From NCBI RefSeq assembly GCF_036906915.1, contig NZ_JBAKHX010000013.1, positions 1 through 64,000 on the forward strand: 64,000 bases of DNA, read 5' to 3'. The stretch's first letter is position 1, and every line of letters starts with the position of its first letter. Made by a program: the position numbers and the translations under genes. Source of the DNA: Phytohabitans sp036906915. Its GTDB lineage: Bacteria; Actinomycetota; Actinomycetes; Mycobacteriales; Micromonosporaceae. The notes under the pieces were generated by a model. That model did not search any database. It was not told where the DNA came from and saw only the letters and a program-made list of their open reading frames with translations. This document shows, in pieces, positions 35,207 to 44,049 of this stretch.

Positions 35207-36106
35207 ATGCTGGAGCGACACGAGATTGAGACGTTCCTGACGCTCGCCGACGAACTGCACTTCGGCCGTACCGCCGATCGCCTGGGGGTCACCACCGGCC
35301 GGATCAGCCACGTCATCAGGAAGCTGGAGCGGCGGGTCGGCGCCGCGCTGTTCGACCGCACCAGCCGGGTCGTTCGCATCACGCCCATCGGCCGGCGGCT
35401 AGCTGACGACCTGACTCCGCTTGTCGCGCAGATGGACGCGGCCCTGAGCCGGGCGATCGACGCTGGCCGCGGCGTGACCGGCCAACTGCGGGTGGCGTTT
35501 CTCGGTGAGTACCTCGCGCCGGTGCTGCTCAAAGCGGTCAAGCTCTTCACCGCGCGGCATCCCGACTGCGAGGTCGACGTGCGGGAGGTGCAGCTCTACA
35601 ACTCGCGGGCCAGCCTGCTGGACGGCTCGGTCGACGTACTCGTCGCCGCGTACCCCTTCGACGGCATGGCCCGCGGACCCGCACTGATGGTGGAGCGACG
35701 CGTACTAGCCGTGGCCGCCACGCACCCGCTGGCCGACCGGAAGTCGGTATCGCTGGAAGTGCTCGCCGATCACCCGGTCGTTCAGTATCCGGCGGTGACC
35801 TCGGCCGAGTTCAAGCGCGACCGTACCCCCGAGCACACGCCGTCCGGCCGGCCCGTCCCCAAGGGCCCGCCGGGCAACACCTTCTCGGAGATGCTTTCTC
35901 TCGTCGCGTTAGGCCGCGGTGTGCTGCCGGTGGGCGAGCAGACCGAGCGCTATCACCCCCGCCCCGACATCGTCTACGTGCCGATCCACGACGCCACGCC
36001 GATCGAGCGGGGACCGATCTGGCTGGAAGCGAACACGACCGCCCGGGTCAGGGAGTTCGTCCGAGCCGCGACGGACGCCAATACCTCCCCTGCGGCGAAA
36101 GCCTGA
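35207..36106 (+). CDS. LysR-family transcriptional regulator
   Basis: 299 residues. The N-terminal helix-turn-helix is ETFLTLADELHFGRTADRLGVTTGRISHVIRKLERRVGAALFDRTSRVVRIT, followed by the effector-binding domain (GQLRVAFLGEYLAPVLLKAVKLFTARHPDCEVDVREV). GGGGCGGG precedes ATG 35207. It is divergent from the DUF1801-VOC unit, its most likely target. Confidence 0.93.
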   Translation: MLERHEIETFLTLADELHFGRTADRLGVTTGRISHVIRKLERRVGAALFDRTSRVVRITPIGRRLADDLTPLVAQMDAALSRAIDAGRGVTGQLRVAFLGEYLAPVLLKAVKLFTARHPDCEVDVREVQLYNSRASLLDGSVDVLVAAYPFDGMARGPALMVERRVLAVAATHPLADRKSVSLEVLADHPVVQYPAVTSAEFKRDRTPEHTPSGRPVPKGPPGNTFSEMLSLVALGRGVLPVGEQTERYHPRPDIVYVPIHDATPIERGPIWLEANTTARVREFVRAATDANTSPAAKA

Positions 36107-36129
36107 CGTCCTGCACATTCTCGTCACGG

Positions 36130-36396
36130 GAGGACAGTCCGATATTCGAGGCGTTCGAGCACGCCCGACGGGCGCGGGTGCGGCAGCAGGCACAGTGGGC
36201 GGGCCAGGAGGTACGCACCAATCTGGACCTGGCGTTCGACGACCTCAACGCCGCGGGCATCGTCGCCCGGCAGGATTTCACCTGCTGCGGCACGTACGGC
36301 CCCCGCCTCACCGCGCGGGGCCTGGATGTGGAGTGGAACAACGACCACGGCACGCGCATCCTCGTGCGCGGCGCGCAGTGGTACTCCCATTTGTAG
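36130..36396 (+). pseudogene. DUF6891-like gene with internal deletion
   Basis: The frame reads EVRTNLDLAFDDLNAAGIVARQDFTCCGT and then jumps to YGPRLTARGLDVEWNNDHGTRILVRGAQWY. The first part matches the start of DUF6891-type proteins (AGI-AR-DFTCC) and the second their C-terminal strand (GL-V-W-----RI-V----W); about 70-80 residues that normally separate them are absent. A GTG at 36178 gives a 72-residue frame, but the homologous region begins slightly upstream. Confidence 0.55.
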
Positions 36397-36405
36397 AATC
36401 AGATG

Positions 36406-36699
36406 TCACTCGGCGGGGCCAGGCCGCGCGCTTTGTTCGGCCTGCTCGTCCTGCGGGCGCCGCGAGAGGTGTCGCGGGCGCGCTGATCGGGGTGCCGGCC
36501 GGTGTAGCCGCGCCCAGGCGGTCTCGGGCAGGGCCTCGGCCCGGGTGCGCAGGGCGGCGAGGTTGTCGGTGCCCAGGACGAAGTCGACCTGCTGGGCCCA
36601 CCGCCGAAGTGGGCGGTCAACTGCGTTGCCGGGCCGGTTGACCAGACACAGCACCTCCCGCGTGCTCGCCAACGTGATCAGCAGCGGCGCATACCCCCA
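36406..36699 (-). pseudogene. IS1380-family transposase remnant
   Basis: The minus strand reads YAPLLITLASTREVLCLVNRPGNAV, then after a deletion and a one-base slip RRWAQQVDFVLGTDNLAALRTRAEALPETAWARLHRP. These are recognisable neighbouring blocks of IS1380 transposases, with the stretch holding the second catalytic Asp missing. It ends abruptly two bases from the SDR pseudogene stop. Confidence 0.7.
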
Positions 36700-36701
36700 G
36701 A

Positions 36702-37195
36702 TTAGTCGAGGTCGGGTGCCACGCCGGTCAAGTCGGCGCTGATCTCCCAGAGACGATCGGCGGTCGTGGTGTCGACCAGCGAACCTCGGATCGGTTCGAG
36801 CCGGGGCTTGCCGCGCACACCGAGGATTCGCGGTCCCCACATCTGGCCGCCCTGTACCGCTGGATCAAGGACGACGCGGACGGTGGGCCAGGCTGCGGCG
36901 TCCTTTCCTTGCACCAGGGCGTGGGCGGGCAGGCTGCGAAGCCGCTGCCCGGTCGTCCGGACGAGGACAGGTCGGCCAGATCCAGTTCCACGGCCTGGAC
37001 CTGCGCGTGGGGCACGCGGGCGTGGATCGCGGTGATGGCGTCTGCGGCTCTCGCCGGTGTGCGGCTGGCGATGATGACCGCTGCTCCGGCACCCGCCAGT
37101 TGCTCGGCGACGAAGTATCCGATTCCGGCGTTGCCGCCGGTGATCAGCACGGTGCGGTCTTCGGCCCGAGGAAGTCGGTGCACATTCCACGTCAT
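36702..37195 (-). pseudogene. Short-chain dehydrogenase gene with the catalytic core deleted
   Basis: AAGGAAG precedes ATG 37195. The N-terminus reads DRTVLITGGNAGIGYFVAEQLAGAGAAVIIASRTPARA...VQAVELDLADLSS with the TGxxxGIG cofactor motif. It then passes, with a frame change, to a C-terminal piece (WPTVRVVLDPAVQGGQMWGPRILGVRGKP...RLWEISADLTG). The central NAG, Ser and YxxxK catalytic segments are gone, about 130 residues. Confidence 0.75.
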
Positions 37196-37483
37196 GGTCT
37201 CTTCCTTCGTTTCTTGGGGGTTCGCCCTCAAGACACCGCATGACCGATTGTTGTGACACCGTGAGGCGGGCCACTCCCCTCTCTCACGGCCTACGACCAT
37301 GAGGCCTGCTTGGCGCCGTCGTTGCCGATGTGCCGAAGCCACACGGACCGGCCCTACCTCCCGCGGACTCCAACGGGATCGGACAGCAGGCTCCGCGCCA
37401 AGCCCTGCCCACAACGGGTCGGCCATCTCGTCAAGGCCGTCCTCGTCCTCGAACGCCACCGAGACCTGTGAGGTTGGAACGGC

Positions 37484-37954
37484 TCACAGGATCCCGTCGT
37501 CGACTTGTTCCAGGATGGTCGACCACCACTTGGCCGTAACAGCGGGCTTGTCGATTTCGTTCAAGGTCTTTTTGAGCTGCTTGATGCGGGCCTTGCGGTT
37601 GTCCGGTCTGACGGCCGCCGGCTTGATCTCGCCGCGCCGGAACGCGGCTAGCTTCTCGGCCATTTGCTCGGCCGTGTACGTCGCCGGCGGCGGTACATCG
37701 GTGATGGTGAAGAACTCTTCGAACAGGTCGAGGAAACGGCGTAGTGCGTCGACGGACGAGTTCATCAGCGTCCGGGTGCCGTTGTTCGGCGAGCACGACC
37801 ACACGGCGCCGTCGCTGTCGACCGCGACCAGTTCGGTAGTGGGCTCCCATACGTAGCCGATGACTGAAAGCCGAGCGCCCTGTGCGGTGACCTCAGCCGC
37901 TAGCCCCGTGGTGTCTAGCACGACACCGAGGGTTGCCTCGTTCGATGGGTTCAT
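37484..37954 (-). CDS. SUKH-4-like immunity-type protein
   Basis: 156 residues. ELVAVDSDGAVWSCSPNNGTRTLMNSSVDALRRFLDLFEEFF is the characteristic core of SUKH-superfamily (SUKH-4) domains, used as immunity proteins against contact-dependent or polymorphic toxins. No toxin gene is adjacent. The C-terminal 50 residues are lysine-rich and helical. Confidence 0.6.
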   Translation of the reverse strand: MNPSNEATLGVVLDTTGLAAEVTAQGARLSVIGYVWEPTTELVAVDSDGAVWSCSPNNGTRTLMNSSVDALRRFLDLFEEFFTITDVPPPATYTAEQMAEKLAAFRRGEIKPAAVRPDNRKARIKQLKKTLNEIDKPAVTAKWWSTILEQVDDGIL

Positions 37955-38259
37955 TCCGCCGAGGCTACGGTCGCGGCGCTAGAACACCACCGCACCTACG
38001 GGTGCTGCGGCCGATGCCGGTGGCTGAGAACGCGGTGCCCTCCGGCGGAGGCGCTCCGAACGAGGTGATGGTCGTCCGGTCGGGCGTGCACGGTGGCGTT
38101 GCTACCGGCGCCTGGGACGTGGCTCCGGCTTGATGAGTTCTGCCGCTAGGAGCGCTCGCTCTTGAGCGTAACGCCATCGACCGCGTACGGTCGGTCACAC
38201 AGTGACTACCTTCGATCAGCGGGTCCGGGCGATCCCCGGGCCGCTACGGGAGGTGCGCC
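37955..38259. other. Interval upstream of the choice-of-anchor B gene
   Basis: About 305 bases with no convincing gene. It must contain promoters for the divergent SUKH-like gene and the secreted protein gene; no clear consensus was seen. Confidence 0.4.
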
Positions 38260-39591
38260 ATGCGGCGTCGGCCCTTGTACTTCCTCCTACCGCTGTGCGT
38301 CGCGTCGGCCTTGAGCATGACGCTGACCGCCAGCGCCTCGGCCCGCGATCCTGACCGCGAAGGCCCGCGAGACCTCAAGACGATGCCGTGGCTCACCGCG
38401 GACGGCAGTCATGACCACAACCACGACCTGCCGGCACAGGTCGACCCGCTGTCCATCCCGCAAGCGGCGGCCGCCCAGGCGGCCTGCAGCGGCGGAACGG
38501 CGGGCGGGTACCCGTGCCAGAACGTGGACCTGCTGGGCAACCTGCCGCTGTCGAGCATGGGCAGCGGCTCCGCGGGCTGGGGCTGGACCGATCCGTCCAC
38601 CGGCAGGGAGTATGCGATCGTCGGCCGCACCACCGGCACGGCGTTCGTTGATATCAGCGACCCTGTCAACCCCCGGTACCTGGGCAACCTGCCAAGCGCC
38701 ACCGGTACGTCGAGCTGGCGTGAATTGAGTGTCCACAACAACCACGCCTACATCGTGTCGGACAACAATGGCGCGCACGGGATGCAGATCTTCAACCTGA
38801 CCCGGCTGCGCGCCGTCACCACTCCGCAGACGTTCACCGCCGACGCCCGCAACACGTCGTTCAACAACGGGCACACGATCCACATCAACAACGCCACCGG
38901 CATCGCGTACGTCAACGGGTCCAACACGTGCAGCGGCGGCTCGCGCATGTTCAACCTGGCCAACCCGACCAGTCCCAGCTTCGTGGGCTGCGTGAGCGGC
39001 GACGGCTACACCCACGACGCGCAGGCGGTCGTGTACCGCGGCCCGCACACCGCGTACCAGGGGCGCGAGATTCTGATGGCCAGCAACGAGGACACGCTGA
39101 CGGTCTGGGACGTGACCAACAAGTCCGCGCCGGTGCGGCTGGCGCGGCAGGCGTACGCCGGGCGGGGCTACACGCACCAGGGCTGGTTCACCGAGAACCA
39201 CCGGTACTTCGTGCTCGACGACGAACTCGACGAGACCCGGTTCGGGCACCGCGGCAAGACCTACGTGTTCGACATGGCCAACCTGACCGCTCCAGTGCTC
39301 GCCGGCACGTACCTGGGTTCCACGGCGGCCACCGACCACAACCAGTTCGTCAAGGGCAACTACAGCTACCAGGCGAACTACCGGGCCGGGTTGCGGATCG
39401 TCCGGCTGACCAACATCGCCAACCCGTCGACGATGACCGAGGCCGGGTACTTCGACGTCGATCCGACCAGCAACGCCGCTGGCTTTGCCGGGGCCTGGCA
39501 CGTGTACCCGTTCTTCCCCAGCGGAAATGTGGCGATCTTCAGTATCCAGCGCGGCCTGTTCGTGGTACGGCCAAACCTGCCAGCGGCGTGA
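38260..39591 (+). CDS. Choice-of-anchor B family secreted beta-propeller protein
   Basis: 443 residues. Signal peptide (RRRPLYFLLPLCVASALSMTLTASASA), a His-rich segment (GSHDHNHD) and a propeller with LVIP-like repeats: GWTDPSTGREYAIVGRTTGTAFVDISDPVNPRYLGNLP, SWRELSVHNNHAYIVSD, NNGHTIHINNATGIAYVNGSN, MASNEDTLTVWDVTNK. This matches the choice-of-anchor B family. The stop overlaps the next gene's GTG, so both are one transcriptional unit at the cell surface. Confidence 0.88.
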   Translation: MRRRPLYFLLPLCVASALSMTLTASASARDPDREGPRDLKTMPWLTADGSHDHNHDLPAQVDPLSIPQAAAAQAACSGGTAGGYPCQNVDLLGNLPLSSMGSGSAGWGWTDPSTGREYAIVGRTTGTAFVDISDPVNPRYLGNLPSATGTSSWRELSVHNNHAYIVSDNNGAHGMQIFNLTRLRAVTTPQTFTADARNTSFNNGHTIHINNATGIAYVNGSNTCSGGSRMFNLANPTSPSFVGCVSGDGYTHDAQAVVYRGPHTAYQGREILMASNEDTLTVWDVTNKSAPVRLARQAYAGRGYTHQGWFTENHRYFVLDDELDETRFGHRGKTYVFDMANLTAPVLAGTYLGSTAATDHNQFVKGNYSYQANYRAGLRIVRLTNIANPSTMTEAGYFDVDPTSNAAGFAGAWHVYPFFPSGNVAIFSIQRGLFVVRPNLPAA

Positions 39592-40487
39592 CAGCGATCG
39601 ACCCGCAGTACGGGCGGCGGACCGTCCGCTGGCTCGCGCTGGGCATGGTGGGGTTGTTCGCCGCGGCGGTGATTTACATCAACCCGCTGGCTCCGGAGTG
39701 GAACACTCCGGACCAGCGGGCCGCGGCCCCTGCCACGCACAGCCCCGGCGTCCACGGCGGCGACGGCCTGACCGACAAGCACGACGGGTACGCGCTGTCG
39801 CCCGTCACATTGCCCGACCGGCGCGGCACGGCGCTGCGGATGGCGTTTCGCATCCTCGGCCCGGACGGCCGGGCCACCACCGCCTACGAGCCGGTGCTGG
39901 GCCAACCGCTGCACCTGTACGTGTTGCGGGAGGATCTCAGCTTCTACCAACACCTGCACCCGGCGCTCGCAGGTGACACCTGGACGGCAGCGGTCGACGT
40001 ACCGGACGGCGGCGTCTACCGGCTCTACGCCGAGTTCGTCCCGCGGGCGCGCGCCGGCAGCGGTCACTCCACTGTGCTGGGCGCGCCGTTCGTCATCGCC
40101 GGCGATACCAGCTCCGCGCCGCTCCCGCCGCCCGCGCCGAGCGTGAAGGTCGCCGGGTACACGGTCAGGCGGACGGAAGGCGCGGCGGACGGCGTCGCGG
40201 GCCGGCCCGGCATCATCCGTTTCCAGGTACACGACGCGAGCAGCGCCCCGGTCACCGCGCTCGAGCCGTACCTCGGCGCGTACGCCCACGCCTCGGTGTT
40301 CGAATCCACCACCCAGAGCTTCACCCACCTGCATCCCACGATGCCGGCGAGTGCGCACGCGGCGACGGCCGACGGCGTGCTGACGTTTCACACCCAGTTT
40401 CCGCAACGCGGCCGCTATCGCTTGTTCCTCCAGTTCAAGGCCGCGGGCACCGTGCATCTGGCCGCGTTCACCGTGGTAGCGGCGTGA
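39588..40487 (+). CDS. Membrane-anchored protein with paired HLHP motifs
   Basis: 299 residues from GTG 39588 (GTGA overlap). One N-terminal helix (WLALGMVGLFAAAVIYINPLA) anchors an extracellular part built of two similar halves: LGQPLHLYVLREDLSFYQHLHPAL...DGGVYRLYAEFVP and LGAYAHASVFESTTQSFTHLHPTM...QRGRYRLFLQFKAAG. The HLHP motifs and beta-sandwich pattern suggest a metal- (possibly copper-) binding surface protein. Coupling to the choice-of-anchor B gene implies a shared role; exact function unknown. Confidence 0.72.
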   Translation: MTAIDPQYGRRTVRWLALGMVGLFAAAVIYINPLAPEWNTPDQRAAAPATHSPGVHGGDGLTDKHDGYALSPVTLPDRRGTALRMAFRILGPDGRATTAYEPVLGQPLHLYVLREDLSFYQHLHPALAGDTWTAAVDVPDGGVYRLYAEFVPRARAGSGHSTVLGAPFVIAGDTSSAPLPPPAPSVKVAGYTVRRTEGAADGVAGRPGIIRFQVHDASSAPVTALEPYLGAYAHASVFESTTQSFTHLHPTMPASAHAATADGVLTFHTQFPQRGRYRLFLQFKAAGTVHLAAFTVVAA

Positions 40488-41000
40488 CGCCGCATCACGT
40501 CTAGCCTCGCCGTGTCCGCGCGGGCCATGACCGCTGGCGCATCCCGGCCGTCGACGACCGCCCGAAGCTCGGCGGTCTACGCCGGCGTCTGCGCCACGCC
40601 GGCATCTCGTCGGGACCGAGCCGGCTGACGCCGAACTGCTGAATTACTAGCGGCGAAACGCAAACACTGACCCGTCACACCCACGCGCATACGGCCGACG
40701 TCGAACGGCCATCTACTAATAGGCGTCCGAACCCCGGCCGGTGTTACACCTCCGAGGAAAATAGTGGTGAGTCTTACGGTCCGCCGTAGCTGAATAGCAT
40801 TCGGATTACACGGCGGGCTGCCGTCGATGTCGACCGAGAGCGGCTCTGGCCTGCCGCGATGCATGGAGATTCTCGGCAAATAGGGCGGTGGGCACTGGAT
40901 GTCGAACACAAGTTTAACCCGCGCGAAAAGGGCAGATCGAAAATGCCACCGCAATTCTTGGATCGTTTTCGATGCCTCGGCATTGGGGGCGGGAAATGGT
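40488..41000. other. Intergenic region upstream of the gas-vesicle promoter
   Basis: About 510 bases without a gene. It includes a lower-GC stretch (40690-40990) unlike the flanking coding DNA, consistent with regulatory sequence before the gvp operon. Confidence 0.45.
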
Positions 41001-41026
41001 GTTTCGGGTCGACGGGCCACGGGTAC
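41001..41026 (+). promoter_or_regulatory. SigB/SigF-type promoter of the gas-vesicle operon
   Basis: GTTT (41001-41004), a 16-base spacer and GGGTAC (41021-41026) match the GTTT-N14/17-GGGTAT consensus of Gram-positive general-stress sigma factors with one change. It lies 62 bases upstream of gvpA in the correct orientation. A SigB/SigF-class sigma gene is found at 50313-51227. Confidence 0.58.
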
Positions 41027-41087
41027 GACTGGCCCCGTTGCCAAAGATCACCTCGTGATCCGGAGCCGAGAATCAGGGAGTGAGCCA

Positions 41088-41483
41088 ATGACCACTGCTG
41101 TCCAACCGGCGGGTGGAGCGCTGGACCGGCCGTCCTCGTCGTCGCTTGCCGACGTCTTGGATTCGATCCTGGACAAGGGCCTGGTTATCGACGCGTACGT
41201 GCGGGTGTCCCTGGTCGGCATCGAACTGTTGACCGTCGACGCCCGGGTCGTGGTTGCCAGCGTCGACACCTACCTGCGGTTCGCTGAGGCGGTCAACCGG
41301 CTGGACCTCAGCGCGACGGAAGAGCAGGGGTTACCGGGACTGATGCACAACATGCGCGAGGGCGGCGCGAAGGACAAGGCCAAGGGCGCCGCGAGTGGCG
41401 CACTCGAAGCCGCCAGCGACAAGCTGCGCGACACCCTGCACCGCGGCGACAAAGCCGACACCAAGGACTCGAAGGAGCACTGA
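41088..41483 (+). CDS. gvpA: Gas vesicle structural protein GvpA
   Basis: 131 residues. The GvpA core is SLADVLDSILDKGLVIDAYVRVSLVGIELLTVDARVVVASVDTYLRFAEAV, the amphipathic unit that assembles into the vesicle wall. An Ala/Lys/Asp-rich tail of about 60 residues, longer than in cyanobacterial GvpA, is normal in actinomycetes. First gene of an operon of eight genes; gvpF starts one base after its stop. Confidence 0.95.
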   Translation: MTTAVQPAGGALDRPSSSSLADVLDSILDKGLVIDAYVRVSLVGIELLTVDARVVVASVDTYLRFAEAVNRLDLSATEEQGLPGLMHNMREGGAKDKAKGAASGALEAASDKLRDTLHRGDKADTKDSKEH

Positions 41484-41484
41484 C

Positions 41485-42282
41485 ATGTCGACAACCGCCA
41501 CTTCGACGCAGCGTCCGTCCACGCGGCAAACCGGTTGCTACGTGTACGGCATCGTGCCCGCCGATGCGGAGCTGCCCGCCGACGCGTACGGCGTTGGAGC
41601 ACCCCCAGCCCGCGTGACGCTGGTGCCGTACGGCGACATCGCGGCGCTGGTCAGCACCGTCGACGTCGGCCAGCCCATCGGGCGGCCGGACGACTTCATC
41701 GCGCACGAGCGACTGCTGGACACGACAGCGGCCAACGTACCTGTACTGCCGCTACGGTTCGGTGCCGTCGTGACGAACACCGACGCGGTCGCGGAGGACC
41801 TGCTGGCGGCACACCATGACGACTTCGCCAAAGCCCTGGCACAGCTGGCCGGACGCGTCCAGTATGTCGTTCGCTGCCGGTACGTCGAGCCGGTCCTGCT
41901 GGCCGAGATCCTCGCCGAAAACCCCGAGGCCGCGAGCCTGCGAACGCAGATGCGCGATCTGCCCACCGAGCTGACCCACGATGTGCGGATCCGGCTCGGC
42001 GAGCTGGTCAGCCAGGCGATCGAAGCCAAGCGCGGCGCGGACACCACCGCTGTCGTCGACGCGCTCGCCGAGCACTGTGTGGCCAGCGCCGCACGGCCGG
42101 CGTCACATGAACACGACGCCGCCCATGTCGCGCTGCTGGCGGAAAAGGCCCACGAGGCGCCATTGGCGAAGGCGGTGGACCAGTTGGCCCGCGACTGGGA
42201 CGGGCGGGTCACGGTGCAGCTGCTCGGCCCGCTGGCTCCCTACGACTTCGTGACCACGCTGTCACCGGGGCACGGCGCCTGA
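41485..42282 (+). CDS. gvpF: Gas vesicle protein GvpF (GvpF/L family)
   Basis: 265 residues. CYVYGIVPADAELPADAYGVG, VPYGDIAALVSTVD, LPLRFGAVVTNTDAVAEDLL and GRVQYVVRCRYVEPVLLAEIL follow the GvpF/L pattern. GvpF is an accessory assembly protein that contacts GvpA. Overlaps gvpG by one base (TGATG). Confidence 0.93.
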   Translation: MSTTATSTQRPSTRQTGCYVYGIVPADAELPADAYGVGAPPARVTLVPYGDIAALVSTVDVGQPIGRPDDFIAHERLLDTTAANVPVLPLRFGAVVTNTDAVAEDLLAAHHDDFAKALAQLAGRVQYVVRCRYVEPVLLAEILAENPEAASLRTQMRDLPTELTHDVRIRLGELVSQAIEAKRGADTTAVVDALAEHCVASAARPASHEHDAAHVALLAEKAHEAPLAKAVDQLARDWDGRVTVQLLGPLAPYDFVTTLSPGHGA

Positions 42283-42518
42283 TGGGCCCGCTGTCCCTCA
42301 TCCTGGGCCTGCCACTGGCGCCGGTTCGCGGCCTGATCACCCTCGCCGAGCTTCTGCGCCGGCAGGCCGAGCGCGAACGGACGGACCCGGTGACCGTCCG
42401 CCGGGAGCTCGAACGGCTCGACGACGCGGTCGCATCCGGTGAAATGTCCGACCACGACCGGCAGCGCGCGCAACAGCAGATCCTGGGCCAGGCGCAGCCG
42501 CGACAGGAGGCGAGGTGA
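42282..42518 (+). CDS. gvpG: Gas vesicle protein GvpG
   Basis: 78 residues. Begins MGPLSLILGLPLAPVRGLITLAELLRRQAERE and continues as a charged helix (RRELERLDDAVASGEMSD), the GvpG signature. Assembly accessory of the gas-vesicle operon, coupled to gvpF. Confidence 0.92.
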   Translation: MGPLSLILGLPLAPVRGLITLAELLRRQAERERTDPVTVRRELERLDDAVASGEMSDHDRQRAQQQILGQAQPRQEAR

Positions 42519-42524
42519 GGACGG

Positions 42525-42812
42525 GTGCCCACAAGGGACAGTAGTGAGCTGCCGGCGGCGGGCGCCGCCGCCGCCGGCCTGCGGCACATTGTCGAGTTGA
42601 CCGGCAAGGACTCGATGGGCGTCACCTCGGTCGCACCGTCCGACGACGGTTGGACGGTCGACGTGGAGGTCGTGGAGGATCGCCGCATCCCGTCCGCGAA
42701 CGATGTCCTCGCCCTCTACGAGGTGCGGGTCGACCGGGCGGGCACCCTGTTGTCGTACCGGCGTCGGAGCCGCTACCTGCGCAGCCGGGGCAACAGCGGG
42801 GAAGGGCCGTGA
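42525..42812 (+). CDS. gvpO: Gas vesicle protein GvpO
   Basis: 95 residues from GTG 42525. DDGWTVDVEVVEDRRIPSANDVLALYEVRVDRAGTLLSYRRRSRYLR is the GvpO core. In haloarchaea GvpO is needed for vesicle formation and may act on expression. Spacing to neighbours is 6 and 1 bases. Confidence 0.9.
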   Translation: MPTRDSSELPAAGAAAAGLRHIVELTGKDSMGVTSVAPSDDGWTVDVEVVEDRRIPSANDVLALYEVRVDRAGTLLSYRRRSRYLRSRGNSGEGP

Positions 42813-42813
42813 C

Positions 42814-43074
42814 ATGACGGGTCCAGCGCGTCCCCCCGCCCCGGTTGGCGGCCAGCAGCCCGCGAACCTCGGCGACATATTGGAACGGGTGCTCGACCGA
42901 GGCCTCGTTGTCGTCGGCGACATCCGGATCAACCTGCTCGACATCGAGCTGCTCACCATCAAGCTGCGTCTGCTGGTCGCCTCCGTGGACACCGCCCGGG
43001 AACTCGGCATCGACTGGTGGGAGCACGATCGGTGGCTCACCTCCGGACAGGCCACGGAGCGCGACGATGACTGA
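42814..43074 (+). CDS. gvpJ: Gas vesicle protein GvpJ (GvpA family)
   Basis: 86 residues. NLGDILERVLDRGLVVVGDIRINLLDIELLTIKLRLLVASVDTARELGIDWWEHD is the actinomycete GvpJ pattern, a GvpA-like minor wall or tip component. Its 3' end overlaps gvpL by eight bases. Confidence 0.9.
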   Translation: MTGPARPPAPVGGQQPANLGDILERVLDRGLVVVGDIRINLLDIELLTIKLRLLVASVDTARELGIDWWEHDRWLTSGQATERDDD

Positions 43075-43849
43075 CGGTCGCGGCGTGTGGTTGTACGCGG
43101 TCACCGCTGACGGCCTGGACCCGCACGATCTGGCCGACGAGCCCGGGATCGGCGGCGCGCCGATCCGCACCCTCGCGGCGGCCGGGCTGACGTGCGTCAC
43201 CAGCCCGGTCGACCTGCGCGAGTTCGGCGAGGACGCGCTGCGCCGCAAGCTCAACGACCCGGTCCAACTGGAAGCGATCGCCCGTAGCCACCACAACGTG
43301 GTGGCGGCCACCGCGCGGGCCGTGCCGGCCGTGCCGGCCCGCCTGGCCACCGTCTACCACGACGCGGGACGGGTCGCCGCGCTGCTCGCACAGCGGCGCG
43401 CCGACTTCACCGCCGTACTCGCACGGGTCACCGGCCGCACCGAGTGGGGAGTCAGAGCGTACGCCACTGCCCAGGCAGCCGCGCCGCCTCCGGCAGCGGC
43501 CGAGAACACCGGATCAGGCACCGCGTACCTGCTAAACCGGCGTGCCGAGCTGCGCGCCGCGGACAGCGCCCGCCGCGCGAGCGCGCACAGCGCCACCGTT
43601 GTGCATACCGCGTTGAGCCGCCTAGCGGCGGCGGCCCGCAGCCACCCACCACAAAGCACACAACTCACCGGAGAGGCCGACACGATGGTGCTCAACGGCG
43701 CATACCTTGTCGACGACGACAAGGCGGACCAGTTCGCTGCCACGGTCGCCGACCTCGCCGCACAGCACCTCACCCTCCGGCTGCACAGGACCGGCCCATG
43801 GCCGGCGTACTCCTTCGCCGCGGTCACCGAACCGGAGACACCGACATGA
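43067..43849 (+). CDS. gvpL: Gas vesicle protein GvpL (GvpF/L family)
   Basis: 260 residues. GVWLYAVTADGLDPHDLADEPGIGG, TCVTSPVDLREFGEDALRRKLNDPVQLEAIARSHHNVVAA and PWPAYSFAAV at the end identify the second GvpF/L-family protein. It is overlapped at both ends by gvpJ and gvpS (ATGA). Confidence 0.92.
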   Translation: MTDGRGVWLYAVTADGLDPHDLADEPGIGGAPIRTLAAAGLTCVTSPVDLREFGEDALRRKLNDPVQLEAIARSHHNVVAATARAVPAVPARLATVYHDAGRVAALLAQRRADFTAVLARVTGRTEWGVRAYATAQAAAPPPAAAENTGSGTAYLLNRRAELRAADSARRASAHSATVVHTALSRLAAAARSHPPQSTQLTGEADTMVLNGAYLVDDDKADQFAATVADLAAQHLTLRLHRTGPWPAYSFAAVTEPETPT

Positions 43850-44049
43850 ACGGCAACACCCGCGCACCGGCCCAGATCGCGCTGATCGACCTGCTCGACC
43901 GAGTACTCGTCACCGGCGTAGCGGTCGACGCCGAGCTGACGTTGTCGATCGCGGACGTCGACCTGGTAACCATTTCGCTGCAGGCGCTGCTGTCGTCCGT
44001 CCGTGCCGGCGGCCATCGCCACGACAGCGACCCCAGGCTGGCATCGTGA
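43846..44049 (+). CDS. gvpS: Gas vesicle protein GvpS-like (short GvpA-family)
   Basis: 67 residues. IALIDLLDRVLVTGVAVDAELTLSIADVDLVTISLQALLSSVRA is a third GvpA-fold sequence, short and in the position of gvpS in actinomycete clusters. ATGA overlap with gvpL and GTGA overlap with gvpK. Name rests on gene order. Confidence 0.85.
   Translation: MNGNTRAPAQIALIDLLDRVLVTGVAVDAELTLSIADVDLVTISLQALLSSVRAGGHRHDSDPRLAS

Noticed and set aside
40577..41044. Minus-strand frame upstream of gvpA
   Set aside because: No family motifs, spans the probable gvp promoter region and lacks a convincing start.
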